A stretch of DNA of 13,740 nt from Salinisphaeraceae bacterium UBA4764 (GTDB taxonomy: Bacteria; Pseudomonadota; Gammaproteobacteria; Nevskiales; Salinisphaeraceae): contig DHHU01000003.1 in NCBI GenBank assembly GCA_002403445.1, positions 16,012 through 29,751 of the forward strand. Direction: 5' to 3'. The translations under genes were made by a program, and so were the position numbers. Every line of letters begins with the position of its first letter. The first letter of the stretch is position 1. Below the pieces are notes generated by a model, which was not told the DNA's origin, searched no databases, and saw only the letters and a program-made list of their open reading frames with translations. This document shows, in pieces, positions 6,904 through 13,740 of this stretch.

Positions 6904-7183
6904 TCAATCAAAACGTGGCCAAGCGGTGCCGGATCATGGTCCAGGCCCGCGCAACACGGAGCCGAATGAAGCCAAGCTTGAACACCAGGCGGACTTTCAC
7001 CGGATCTTGGGCCGTGCCGGGGCGGCCTCCGGCCACCTTGCATGGATGGCCAGTCTGACGCCGTGGAAGCTGTCCCTATACGACCGGGGACAGAAATCGC
7101 GACGGCCCGCGTGCGAGTACGCAGCGGGTTGTATCAATCTATTATCGGGCCGCATCTAGCCTGCGAGCGTGGAGCCACATGGC
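6904..7183. other. Non-coding spacer between cysH and yfeH
   Basis: About 280 bp separate the cysH stop from the longest possible yfeH reading frame. I see no credible gene: the open frame at 6926-7159 on the plus strand (77 aa, Arg/Pro/His-rich, no ribosome binding site) resembles no family I know. No tRNA cloverleaf is evident. The recognisable structures are the hairpin at 7070-7093, a short GGCCA/TGGCC dyad at 7031-7051, and GGCTTAAGCC overlapping the cysH stop at 7181-7190. Confidence 0.6.
7070..7093. repeat. REP-like hairpin, CTGTCCC/GGGACAG
   Basis: CTGTCCC (7070-7076) and GGGACAG (7087-7093) are perfect 7-bp inverted arms around a 10-nt loop. Elements with CTGTCCC and GGGGACAG arms are, as I recall, common as dispersed REP-type repeats in proteobacteria that carry IS200-like RAYT transposases. 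Only one copy lies in this window, so its repetitive nature cannot be shown. It could alternatively terminate cysH transcription, although it begins about 90 nt past the stop and has no T-run. Confidence 0.35.
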
Positions 7184-7813
7184 TTAAGCCGTGAACCGGT
7201 CATGCAGTCCGCATTCGCGGTTATTCAGCACCTTGGTAGGATCGTAATAACGGGTTTCGTTGGGCAAGCCATGCTCTTGCAAATAAGACTGCATGTCGAG
7301 CTCGGTCCACTCCAGCACCGGCGCCACTTTGATCACACTGTCCGGCGTGTCCTGGGTGACGATATCCATATTGCGCCGGAAGTCGGTTTGATCATGCCGC
7401 ACGGCGGTCAGCCACACGTCCGGGGCCATTTCCGCCATCGCCCGGCCAAACGGCTCAAGTTTGACCTGACGCGTAAACTCTTCGTGCGCCGGATCATCGA
7501 CATCCGGAATTCCCATGATCGCGTCTCGCCGCGCGGCCGAGGCGAGCGGGTTGTACACGTGCATGTTGAGTCCGAGCTGTTCGATGAGCTGTTCGGCGAA
7601 GATATAGGTATAACGGGTGGCGTAGCCGGAATCGACCCAGACCACGGGGATGTCGGGCTTTACCTGCGTCGCGAGGTGCAGTATCACGGCTTCGTAGGGC
7701 CCGAAATTCGTGGTCACGATCGTCTTGCCGCCGAGGTCGGTGGCCCACTCGATTATGGACTGGGGATGCTGACCAGCGAGCTCGGCGTTGGCTTTTGCTA
7801 CATCAATGTTCAT
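7184..7813 (-). CDS. cysH: Phosphoadenosine phosphosulfate (PAPS) reductase
   Basis: CysH reduces PAPS to sulfite using thioredoxin or glutaredoxin, in assimilatory sulfate reduction in the cytosol. TTNFGPYEAV (about 34-43) occupies the place of the SSSFGIQAAV nucleotide-binding loop of E. coli CysH. IPVVWVDSGYATRYTY (56-70), KLEPFGRA (118-125), TAVRHDQTDFR (136-146) and the C-terminal ECGLH (200-204) follow family order. Cys201 is the only cysteine, so the four-cysteine [4Fe-4S] site of APS reductases is absent, which points to PAPS as substrate. I chose the ATG at 7813 (209 aa) because AAGGAG lies 12 nt before it and MNIDVAKANAEL fits the family. A TTG at 7873 would give 229 aa. E. coli CysH is longer (244 aa), so the N-terminus is short in either case. 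No other cys gene is in view; the gene is divergent from ettA. Confidence 0.9.
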   Translation of the reverse strand: MNIDVAKANAELAGQHPQSIIEWATDLGGKTIVTTNFGPYEAVILHLATQVKPDIPVVWVDSGYATRYTYIFAEQLIEQLGLNMHVYNPLASAARRDAIMGIPDVDDPAHEEFTRQVKLEPFGRAMAEMAPDVWLTAVRHDQTDFRRNMDIVTQDTPDSVIKVAPVLEWTELDMQSYLQEHGLPNETRYYDPTKVLNNRECGLHDRFTA

Positions 7814-7878
7814 GGTCGAAAGAAACTCCTTGAGATGCCGGGCGAGGATGTTTGGGTCGAATACCCTCCGCAACCGTG

Positions 7879-7907
7879 TGTAGACTTCATTTAATGCTTA
7901 CAAGCAA
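7879..7907 (-). promoter_or_regulatory. cysH: Candidate cysH promoter with embedded palindrome
   Basis: On the minus strand TTGCTT (7902-7907) and TCTACA (7879-7884) are spaced by 17 nt in an AT-rich island, which would start transcription about 60 nt before the cysH ATG. Each hexamer matches consensus at only three positions. TGCTTACAAGCA (7895-7906), arms of 5 bp around AC, overlaps the -35 region and could be an operator. I cannot identify a CysB site with confidence. Confidence 0.25.
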
Positions 7908-7925
7908 TATGTTAAAGCGTTTCGC

Positions 7926-7934
7926 TGATATTAT
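7926..7934 (+). promoter_or_regulatory. ettA: Candidate extended -10 promoter for ettA
   Basis: TGATATTAT fits an extended -10 element (TGn followed by TATTAT) in the AT-rich part of the cysH-ettA divergent region. No clear -35 box is seen 17 nt upstream. Transcription from it would give an ettA leader of roughly 105 nt carrying the hairpin at 7957-7973. A second AT-rich hexamer, TTATAT (7939-7944), is an alternative -10 box. Confidence 0.3.
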
Positions 7935-7956
7935 TGAATTATATCGATAGCGCCGA

Positions 7957-7973
7957 GCGTTTTTTGAAAACGC
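7957..7973 (+). promoter_or_regulatory. Hairpin in the presumed ettA leader
   Basis: GCGTTTT (7957-7963) and AAAACGC (7967-7973) form a perfect 7-bp stem with a TTG loop, about 75 nt before the ettA start. In RNA it would be a tight stem-loop in the 5' leader. It has no following T-run, so it is not a typical attenuator. Whether it regulates ettA is unknown. Confidence 0.35.
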
Positions 7974-8046
7974 CGTGGCCCCAACCGTCGTTCGTCGGCC
8001 GGGGCCGGCACTCGGCGCAGTGACTCACTTTCTTTCGAGGATTCCG

Positions 8047-9708
8047 ATGGCCCAGTACATCTACACCATGAACGGCGTGTCCAAGACCGTTCCCCCCAAG
8101 CAACAAATTCTGCGTGATATTTCCCTGTCGTTCTTCCCGGGGGCCAAGATTGGTGTTCTTGGCTACAACGGTGCCGGCAAGTCCACGCTGCTGCGCATCA
8201 TGGCCGGTATCGACACCACTTATGACGGCGAAGCCCGAGCCATGCCCGACACCCAGATCGGCTATCTGCCCCAGGAACCGGAACTGGACCCCAGCAAGGA
8301 TGTCCGTGGCAACGTCATGGACGGTCTCGGAGAAGTCGTTAGCCAACTCACGCGGTTCAACGAAATCAGCGAAGCATTCGGCGACCCCGACGCCGACTTC
8401 GAAGCCCTGTTGGCCGAGCAGGCCAAACTCCAATCCGCCATCGATGCCGCTGGCGGCTGGGAAATCAACAACACGCTCGACCGGGCTGGTGAGGCCCTGA
8501 ACCTGCCGGCCTGGGACACTGACGTCACCAGTCTATCCGGCGGTGAGCGCCGACGCGTGGCGATTTGTCGACTTTTATTGTCGAAACCCGACATGCTGCT
8601 GCTCGATGAGCCGACCAACCATCTCGACGCCGAATCGGTGGCTTGGCTGGAACGCTATCTCGACGATTTCGACGGCACCGTCGTGGCCGTAACCCACGAT
8701 CGCTATTTCCTGGACAATGTCGCCGGGTGGATTCTCGAACTGGATCGCGGACACGGCATCCCCTGGCAAGGCAATTATTCATCCTGGCTGGAACAAAAAG
8801 AAAAACGTCTGGCCCAGGAAGAACGCGCCGAGGCCGCGCACAAGAAAGCCGTCGCGGCCGAGCTTGAATGGGTGCGCTCGAATGCCAAGGGCCAGCAGTC
8901 CAAGAACAAGGCACGTCTGAAACAGTTCGAGGAACTCCAGTCTCAGGAGTATCAAAAACGCTCCGAAACCAACGAGATCTATATTCCACCTGGGCCAAGG
9001 CTGGGCCAGCTGGTCTTCGAGCTCGACGGCGTCAGCAAGCACTACGGCGACACAACACTCTATGAAGACGTTTCGCTAACCGTGCCCCAAGGGGCGATCG
9101 TTGGCATTATCGGTCCGAACGGCGCCGGCAAAACCACCCTCTTCCGGATGCTCACCGGCGAAGAGCAACCGGACGCCGGCGAAATCCGCGTCGGTGATAC
9201 GGTGAAGCTGGCTTACGTCAGTCAGTCACGCGACGAGCTGGATCCCGACAAGACCGTTTGGGAAGAAGTCTCAGGCGGCCAGGATTTGTTGCAGATCGGC
9301 AATTATGAGGTCTCATCGCGCGCCTATGTGGGCCGCTTCAACTTCAAGGGTTCCGATCAACAAAAACGGGTATCGGAGTTGTCCGGTGGCGAACGCAACC
9401 GCCTGCACCTGGCCAAGTTGCTGCAGAAAGGAGGCAACGTCCTGTTACTCGACGAGCCGACCAATGATCTCGACGTTGAAACGCTGCGGGCACTCGAACA
9501 AGCCCTGCTCGACTTTCCTGGCTGTGCCATGGTCATTTCCCACGACCGCTGGTTTCTCGACCGCATCACCACACATATATTGGCGTTCGAACCCGATGGC
9601 GTGGTCTTCCTCGAGGGCAACTTCCAGGATTTCGAAGCTGACCGGAAACGGCGCTTGGGAAGCGCGGCGGAAGGCTCCAGCAAGGCCAAGCATCGCAAGT
9701 TAGCCTAA
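8047..9708 (+). CDS. ettA: Energy-dependent translational throttle protein EttA (ABC-F ATPase)
   Basis: EttA binds the ribosomal E site and gates the first peptide-bond step according to the ATP/ADP ratio. The 553-aa product is nearly the length of E. coli EttA (555). It has two soluble ABC domains and no membrane segments. Domain 1 shows Walker A GYNGAGKS (39-46), an inserted arm (about 95-139), signature LSGGERRR (163-170) and Walker B LLLDEP with Glu188. The linker holds the charged P-site tRNA-interaction motif (about 240-325, including EGNYSSWLEQ-like and KARLKQFEEL helices). Domain 2 has GPNGAGKT (356-363), LSGGERNR and LLLDE with Glu470. Glu188 and Glu470 fall at the same numbers as in E. 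coli. GAGG (8037-8040) lies 6 nt before the ATG and MAQYIYTM matches the family, so the frame open upstream to 7975 is not used. All catalytic motifs are intact. Confidence 0.97.
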   Translation: MAQYIYTMNGVSKTVPPKQQILRDISLSFFPGAKIGVLGYNGAGKSTLLRIMAGIDTTYDGEARAMPDTQIGYLPQEPELDPSKDVRGNVMDGLGEVVSQLTRFNEISEAFGDPDADFEALLAEQAKLQSAIDAAGGWEINNTLDRAGEALNLPAWDTDVTSLSGGERRRVAICRLLLSKPDMLLLDEPTNHLDAESVAWLERYLDDFDGTVVAVTHDRYFLDNVAGWILELDRGHGIPWQGNYSSWLEQKEKRLAQEERAEAAHKKAVAAELEWVRSNAKGQQSKNKARLKQFEELQSQEYQKRSETNEIYIPPGPRLGQLVFELDGVSKHYGDTTLYEDVSLTVPQGAIVGIIGPNGAGKTTLFRMLTGEEQPDAGEIRVGDTVKLAYVSQSRDELDPDKTVWEEVSGGQDLLQIGNYEVSSRAYVGRFNFKGSDQQKRVSELSGGERNRLHLAKLLQKGGNVLLLDEPTNDLDVETLRALEQALLDFPGCAMVISHDRWFLDRITTHILAFEPDGVVFLEGNFQDFEADRKRRLGSAAEGSSKAKHRKLA

Positions 9709-9759
9709 CGGATCACCATTTCAAACAAGGCGTTCGGTCGTCACCCGGGCGTGCGCCGG

Positions 9760-10650
9760 CTAGTCGCGTTGCCTTTTTGATTTCGGCTTCGAATGGCGAT
9801 GCTTACCCTGCGATCCGCGCCTTGACTGCGAGGCGTGGTCTTGATGGTCGCGTTGTATAAGCGACACGATCGTATCGCTGGCTGTGTCGGGCTTGTGCAG
9901 ATTGTCAAACAGGGCGTGGTCGGGCGTTTGCCAAAGTGCCTTGAGCGTCCCGACCCAATCGATCGTCAGATCGCTGAAATTGCGCAACTGTGCCCGGTCG
10001 TGGGCAAAAACCACGATGCGTCTTATAACCACCGTTTCGCCCAGCCGCCGACGCAGCATCAACTCGAGCTTATTGGCCGACTGGTTGAGTTGAGCACTAG
10101 GAGCACGCCCCCCGCGATCGCGGACCGGCACGTTTTCTTCGCCCGGCATCCCGCGTCGGCCAAATTTATCACGCCACCATCGATCGCCGTGACCGCTGAT
10201 GATGCCGCTTAGGTTTTTGATCTCGATCGCGATCACGCCGTCCGGCCCCACGAGTACGCCATCGATTTCGCCCTTGGCGTTCTTGTAACCGGACAACAGC
10301 GTCCAATCGTCGCTTAATAAGCGGCCCAAGACCGAGTGGGTACGTTGTTCTCCGGCATCGCCCGCCGCCCAGACGCGCTCTTGCTGACTGGGCTTGGCCA
10401 GTCTGGGTTTTTTGGGTTTAGGTCTCGATAGCGAACAGACCACGCGTTGAAAAGCGATCGATATGGCCCGGCCATAGGCCCCTTGCTGCCGCGCACGGCG
10501 TGAACGCTCGATCGATTCCGCGTGCCGGTCCTTTCTGGCCTGCAAACGCGCTTGATAATCCGCGATCAACCGCTCGTTCTCACGGTGCCGCCTCGCCCGG
10601 GCTGCTTGTTGTTTGCCGCCGGTGTGGTCAGAAAGGATGATAGTTTGCAT
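9760..10650 (-). CDS. NERD domain-containing protein (putative nuclease-related)
   Basis: This 296-aa protein carries a NERD (nuclease-related) domain at about 97-215, a fold related to Holliday-junction resolvases and restriction endonucleases. The expected catalytic pattern is present: GDAGE with Glu101, GEIDGVLVGPDG with Asp130, and AIEIKN with Glu143 and Lys145. It is preceded by a highly charged helical region (about 12-60, rich in Arg, Gln and Glu, likely coiled coil) and a basic proline-containing linker (PKPKKPRLAKP). It ends in a strongly basic tail of Lys, Arg and His (about 271-296). These ends suggest nucleic-acid binding; no target can be inferred. I chose the ATG at 10650 because the frame upstream to 10836 would run into the end of acnA and looks non-coding. 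The ribosome binding site is weak, so a downstream start cannot be excluded. It lies 140 bp past acnA on the same strand and converges with ettA. Confidence 0.8.
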   Translation of the reverse strand: MQTIILSDHTGGKQQAARARRHRENERLIADYQARLQARKDRHAESIERSRRARQQGAYGRAISIAFQRVVCSLSRPKPKKPRLAKPSQQERVWAAGDAGEQRTHSVLGRLLSDDWTLLSGYKNAKGEIDGVLVGPDGVIAIEIKNLSGIISGHGDRWWRDKFGRRGMPGEENVPVRDRGGRAPSAQLNQSANKLELMLRRRLGETVVIRRIVVFAHDRAQLRNFSDLTIDWVGTLKALWQTPDHALFDNLHKPDTASDTIVSLIQRDHQDHASQSRRGSQGKHRHSKPKSKRQRD

Positions 10651-10790
10651 TTCACGTCGCCCGCATTCGAGGGGAGCTATGGACTCTTGGCAACTGCACC
10701 CGACGCGCAACAGTCGGTTGCCGCGCGAAGGGCTGACTCCGCGATGCGCGCCGGGCCAGTATTTCCTGCTTGATCCTGCGAGCGTGGGCG

Positions 10791-13586
10791 CTAGATTAAC
10801 TGTCGCAGCATGTACGGCAATATTCCGCCATGGCAATAATAGTTGGCTTCGGCAGGCGTATCGATTCGCACCGTGGCCTCGAACGTTTGGGCACTGCCGT
10901 CGCTATCGATTGCCTTGACTTGCAGCACTCGAGCCGGAGTTTGGGTGCCTTCCAGGCCGGTGATCGAAAACGTCTCCTCGCCGGTCAGGCCAAGGGAGTC
11001 GGCGTTTTCACTGTCGGCGAACTGTAACGGCAGCACGCCCATGCCGATCAGATTGGACCGATGAATCCGCTCGTAGGATTCAGCGATCACCGCTCGCACG
11101 CCGAGCAGCGCCGTGCCCTTGGCCGCCCAATCACGTGACGATCCCGAGCCATATTCCTTGCCGGCCAGAATCACCAGCGGGGTTCCGGCATTCGCATAGT
11201 TGACCGACGCCTCATAGATCGTGGTCACCGGCGCCTCGTCCTGTGTGAAATCCCGGGTGTAGCCTCCCTCGGTGCCCGACGCCAGCTGGTTACGCAAGCG
11301 CACATTGGCAAAGGTGCCACGGATCATGACTTCATGGTTGCCACGGCGGGCGCCGTAAGAGTTGAAATCCTTGCGCGCCACGCCTTGTTCGGCCAGATAC
11401 TGGCCCGCAGGCGAGTCGGGTGCAATCGCGCCGGCGGGACTGATGTGGTCGGTGGTCACCGAATCCCCGAGTTTGGCCAGCACCCGGGCGTCGCAGATAT
11501 CGGTCAGCGGTCCCGGCTCGGGGCCCATGCCATCGAAAAACGGGGGCCGACGAACGTAGGTCGAGTCCGCCTGCCATTCAAATGTCTTGCCTTCGGGCAC
11601 CGACATCGAACGCCAGCGCTCGTCGCCCTCGTAGATGTTGGCATACCCATGGGTATACATATCGGCGTGAAGGTGGGCCGCGATCGTGTGCTCGATAGTC
11701 TGCGGTGACGGCCAGATGTCAGCCAGGTACACCGGATTGCCCTGACCATCATGACCGAGTGGATCAGTGCTCAGGTTAATCTGTAGATTGCCGGCCAGAG
11801 CATAGGCAATCACCAGTGGTGGCGAAGCCAGGAAATTCATCTGGCATTCGGGGTGAATGCGACCTTCGAAGTTGCGATTACCGGACAGCACTGCGCAGAC
11901 CGATAGATCATTGTCGTTAATCGCCTGGCTGACTTGTGGAATCAGCGGCCCGGAATTGCCGATACAGGTGGTGCACCCATACCCCACCAGGTTGAAGCCC
12001 AGTTTTTCCAGGTGCGGCGTCAAGCCGGCGCGCTCAAGATAGTCGGTGACTACACGCGAGCCGGGCGCCAGCGAGGTCTTGACCCAGGGCTGGGTTGCCA
12101 AGCCTTTTTCTACCGCGTTTTGTGCCAGCAGGCCCGCTCCGATCATGACCGAGGGGTTGGAGGTGTTGGTGCAGGACGTAATCGCGGCAATGACTACCGC
12201 ACCGTGGTCGATTTCTGCTGACTCGCCGGTATCGAATTCTATAGACGCCGGGTTGCGTGGCCAGTCGTACGCTTTGCGCCCGGCGTTGGGCGTGTGCGGG
12301 CGATCGCCGGCATCGTCATCATCAACCGAGACCGGATCACTAGCCGGAAATGATTCCTCGGATGCTTCGTCGAGGCTGACCTCGAGGGCTTCGGTCTGGG
12401 TACTGCCAGCGAGCAGTGCGCCCACCACTTGGGGAGCAATACGCAGCGGCAGGCGATCCTGGGGTCGTTTGGGGCCGGCGATCGACGGTTCCACGCTGGC
12501 CAGATCCAGTTCGACGACCTGCGTATACTCGGGTTCGTGTTCGGGATCATGCCACAGACCCTGTTCCTTAGCATAAGCCTCGACCAGCCGGATCTGGTGT
12601 TCATCGCGACCGGTCAAGCGGAGGTACGACAAGGTTTCATCGTCGATCGGGAAGATGGCACAGGTGGAGCCGTATTCAGGGCTCATGTTGCCAATAGTCG
12701 CGCGGTTGGCCAGCGGCACGTTGGCCACTCCCGGCCCGAAGAACTCGACAAACTTGCCAACCACACCGGTCTGACGCAACAGTTCGGCAATGGTCAGCAC
12801 CAGATCGGTCGCCGTGGTGCCGGGTTGCAGTTCGCCCGTGAGTTTAAGGCCCACCACATCAGGCATCAGCATACTCACCGGCTGGCCAAGCATCGACGCT
12901 TCAGCCTCGATACCCCCGACGCCCCAACCGAGCACGCCCAGACCGTTGACCATTGGCGTATGGGAGTCGGTGCCAACCAGTGTATCCGGATAAGCCATTC
13001 GACCTTCGTCAGTGTCGCGCGTAAACACCACGCGGGCAAGATATTCGAGGTTGACCTGATGGCAGATACCGGTGTCCGGTGGCACAACCTTGAAATCATC
13101 GAACGCCTGCTGGCCCCAGCGCAATAGTTGATAACGCTCGGCGTTGCGCTCGAACTCCTTGGTAGCGTTGGTCAGGAACGCATCGGGTCGCCCGAAGTCA
13201 TCGACGATCACCGAGTGGTCAATCACCAGTTCGGTGGGGATCTGCGGGTTGATGCGCTCGGGATCACCGCCGAGATGGGTCATGGCATCGCGCATGGCCA
13301 CCAGATCCACGACACCGGGCACACCCGTGAAGTCCTGCATCAGCACCCGGGCCGGCTTGTATTGAATCTCGGTTCGCTCAGTATCTTTCGGTTGCCAGCT
13401 TGCTAGCGCTTCAACCTGATCCGGGGTGACCTGATCGCCGTCTTCGTTGCGCAGCAGATTCTCGAGGAGGATCTTGAGGCTGTACGGGAGTCGTTGACTG
13501 CCGTCGATCCGATCGAGCCGGTGGATGGTGTACTCGGTGTCATCAACGACGAGCTGGTCACGAGTGTGGAAACTGTCGCGGGTCAT
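10791..13586 (-). CDS. acnA: Aconitate hydratase A
   Basis: Aconitase isomerises citrate to isocitrate through cis-aconitate in the TCA and glyoxylate cycles, using a [4Fe-4S] cluster. The three cluster cysteines are present: Cys472 in ITSCTNTSNPS, and Cys538 and Cys541 in GYGCTTCIGNSGP. Other AcnA/IRP-type landmarks are RVLMQDFTGVPGVVDL (80-95), VGTDSHTPMVNGLGVLGWGV, the swivel-domain GDSVTTDHISPAG, NSYGARRGNHEVM and GKEYGSGSSRDWAAKG. At 931 aa it is 40 longer than E. coli AcnA (891). The extra length lies between GPKRPQDR and HGAVVIAAIT, where an acidic insert carries ESFPASDP (412-418) followed by a run of Asp. The C-terminus (YYCHGGILPYMLRQL) recalls actinobacterial aconitases more than E. 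coli. GGAG lies 8 nt before the ATG, which follows the upstream stop codon by 3 bp, suggesting translational coupling. Confidence 0.97.
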   Translation of the reverse strand: MTRDSFHTRDQLVVDDTEYTIHRLDRIDGSQRLPYSLKILLENLLRNEDGDQVTPDQVEALASWQPKDTERTEIQYKPARVLMQDFTGVPGVVDLVAMRDAMTHLGGDPERINPQIPTELVIDHSVIVDDFGRPDAFLTNATKEFERNAERYQLLRWGQQAFDDFKVVPPDTGICHQVNLEYLARVVFTRDTDEGRMAYPDTLVGTDSHTPMVNGLGVLGWGVGGIEAEASMLGQPVSMLMPDVVGLKLTGELQPGTTATDLVLTIAELLRQTGVVGKFVEFFGPGVANVPLANRATIGNMSPEYGSTCAIFPIDDETLSYLRLTGRDEHQIRLVEAYAKEQGLWHDPEHEPEYTQVVELDLASVEPSIAGPKRPQDRLPLRIAPQVVGALLAGSTQTEALEVSLDEASEESFPASDPVSVDDDDAGDRPHTPNAGRKAYDWPRNPASIEFDTGESAEIDHGAVVIAAITSCTNTSNPSVMIGAGLLAQNAVEKGLATQPWVKTSLAPGSRVVTDYLERAGLTPHLEKLGFNLVGYGCTTCIGNSGPLIPQVSQAINDNDLSVCAVLSGNRNFEGRIHPECQMNFLASPPLVIAYALAGNLQINLSTDPLGHDGQGNPVYLADIWPSPQTIEHTIAAHLHADMYTHGYANIYEGDERWRSMSVPEGKTFEWQADSTYVRRPPFFDGMGPEPGPLTDICDARVLAKLGDSVTTDHISPAGAIAPDSPAGQYLAEQGVARKDFNSYGARRGNHEVMIRGTFANVRLRNQLASGTEGGYTRDFTQDEAPVTTIYEASVNYANAGTPLVILAGKEYGSGSSRDWAAKGTALLGVRAVIAESYERIHRSNLIGMGVLPLQFADSENADSLGLTGEETFSITGLEGTQTPARVLQVKAIDSDGSAQTFEATVRIDTPAEANYYCHGGILPYMLRQLI

Positions 13587-13589
13587 GGT

Positions 13590-13740
13590 CTACTCCTGCA
13601 GTAGGTCTTGAGTGGGCTGTCCAATAGGCGGGTCGTCGCCCAGCAATGGCTGGACGTCAAGTTTTTCCATCGCGCTGATGGCGGCCTCCAACGCCCCTTC
13701 GCCGCACAGACCGGCCATCGCCGCTTCGTTATAGCCGTCG
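13590..13740 (-). CDS. C-terminal end of an unidentified protein, gene runs off the window
   Basis: The minus strand stays open from the window edge to a TAG at 13590-13592 and encodes 49 residues beginning DGYNEAAMAGLCGEGA. The first half looks like an amphipathic, alanine-rich helical region (ALEAAISAMEKL); the tail is acidic and proline-containing (LLGDDPPIGQPT, ending LLQE). I do not recognise the family. The reading frame is supported by its composition, its smooth run to a stop just before acnA, and the fact that the acnA Shine-Dalgarno (GGAG) lies inside its last codons. The spacing implies one transcript with acnA and possible translational coupling. The rest of the gene, its start and its promoter lie outside the window. 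Confidence 0.6.
   Translation of the reverse strand, partial: DGYNEAAMAGLCGEGALEAAISAMEKLDVQPLLGDDPPIGQPTQDLLQE

Noticed and set aside
6926..7159. 77-aa open frame in the cysH-yfeH spacer
   Set aside because: It is rich in Arg, Pro and His, has no ribosome binding site, contains the hairpin at 7070-7093 and resembles no known protein.
7169..7894. 241-aa open frame antisense to cysH
   Set aside because: It mirrors the whole of cysH in a high-GC genome; its His/Gly/Val-rich composition is that of an antisense shadow.
7975..8046. 24-residue extension of EttA
   Set aside because: The start at 8047 has GAGG at the right distance and MAQYIYTM matches the family; the extension overlaps the leader.
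10689..10722. GGCAAC/GTTGCC inverted repeat between acnA and the NERD gene as a terminator
   Set aside because: Only 6 bp of stem around a 22-nt loop and no T-run; easily chance.
10651..10836. Longer NERD protein starting at 10836
   Set aside because: The extra 62 residues overlap the end of acnA on the same strand and show no recognisable domain.
12429..13127. 232-aa open frame antisense to acnA, and several smaller ones
   Set aside because: They lie wholly within the strongly conserved acnA frame and show shadow composition, with no independent signals.
1..13740. A coherent new defence, mobile or biosynthetic system in the window
   Set aside because: The genes are mostly recognisable core or transport functions with no integrase, transposase, repeats array or paired effector genes; only single-locus oddities were found.

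Overview
The window reads as an ordinary chromosomal segment of a gammaproteobacterium with moderately high GC (about 60% by eye). The enterobacterial-type versions of Nei, YajO, YfeH, CysH, EttA and AcnA support this: long stretches resemble the E. coli proteins as I remember them. The DUF481 outer-membrane protein shows a Gram-negative cell. The acidic linker in AcnA would suit a halotolerant lineage such as Salinisphaera-like bacteria, but that genus is only a guess.

Layout. 44-889 (+): DNA glycosylase Nei, apparently started from a non-standard ATT codon. 1097-2077 (+): YajO-type aldo/keto reductase whose ribosome binding site lies inside a perfect inverted repeat. 2099-2133: hairpin between converging genes. 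2134-3339, 3411-4529, 4627-5832 and 5878-6864 (all -): TraB/PrgY-type membrane protein, DUF481 outer-membrane protein, MFS transporter, and YfeH-type BASS transporter. 6865-7183: non-coding, with one REP-like hairpin. 7184-7813 (-): single-cysteine PAPS reductase CysH. 7814-8046: AT-rich divergent control region. 8047-9708 (+): ABC-F translation factor EttA. 9760-10650 (-): NERD-domain protein with very basic ends. 10791-13586 (-): aconitase AcnA with an acidic insert. 13590-13740 (-): C-terminal end of an unrecognised gene that runs out of the window and ends 3 bp before acnA.

The genes do not form one pathway. They are mostly core functions: oxidative base repair, carbonyl reduction or DXP supply, sulfate assimilation, translation throttling under low energy, and the TCA cycle. 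Membrane proteins of unknown substrate sit in the middle. I see no phage, transposase, CRISPR, tRNA or rRNA, and no coherent new multi-gene system. The points most worth a second look are the ATT start of nei, the hairpin over the aldo/keto reductase ribosome binding site, the ESFPASDP-type insert in aconitase, and the unidentified gene tightly coupled to acnA.
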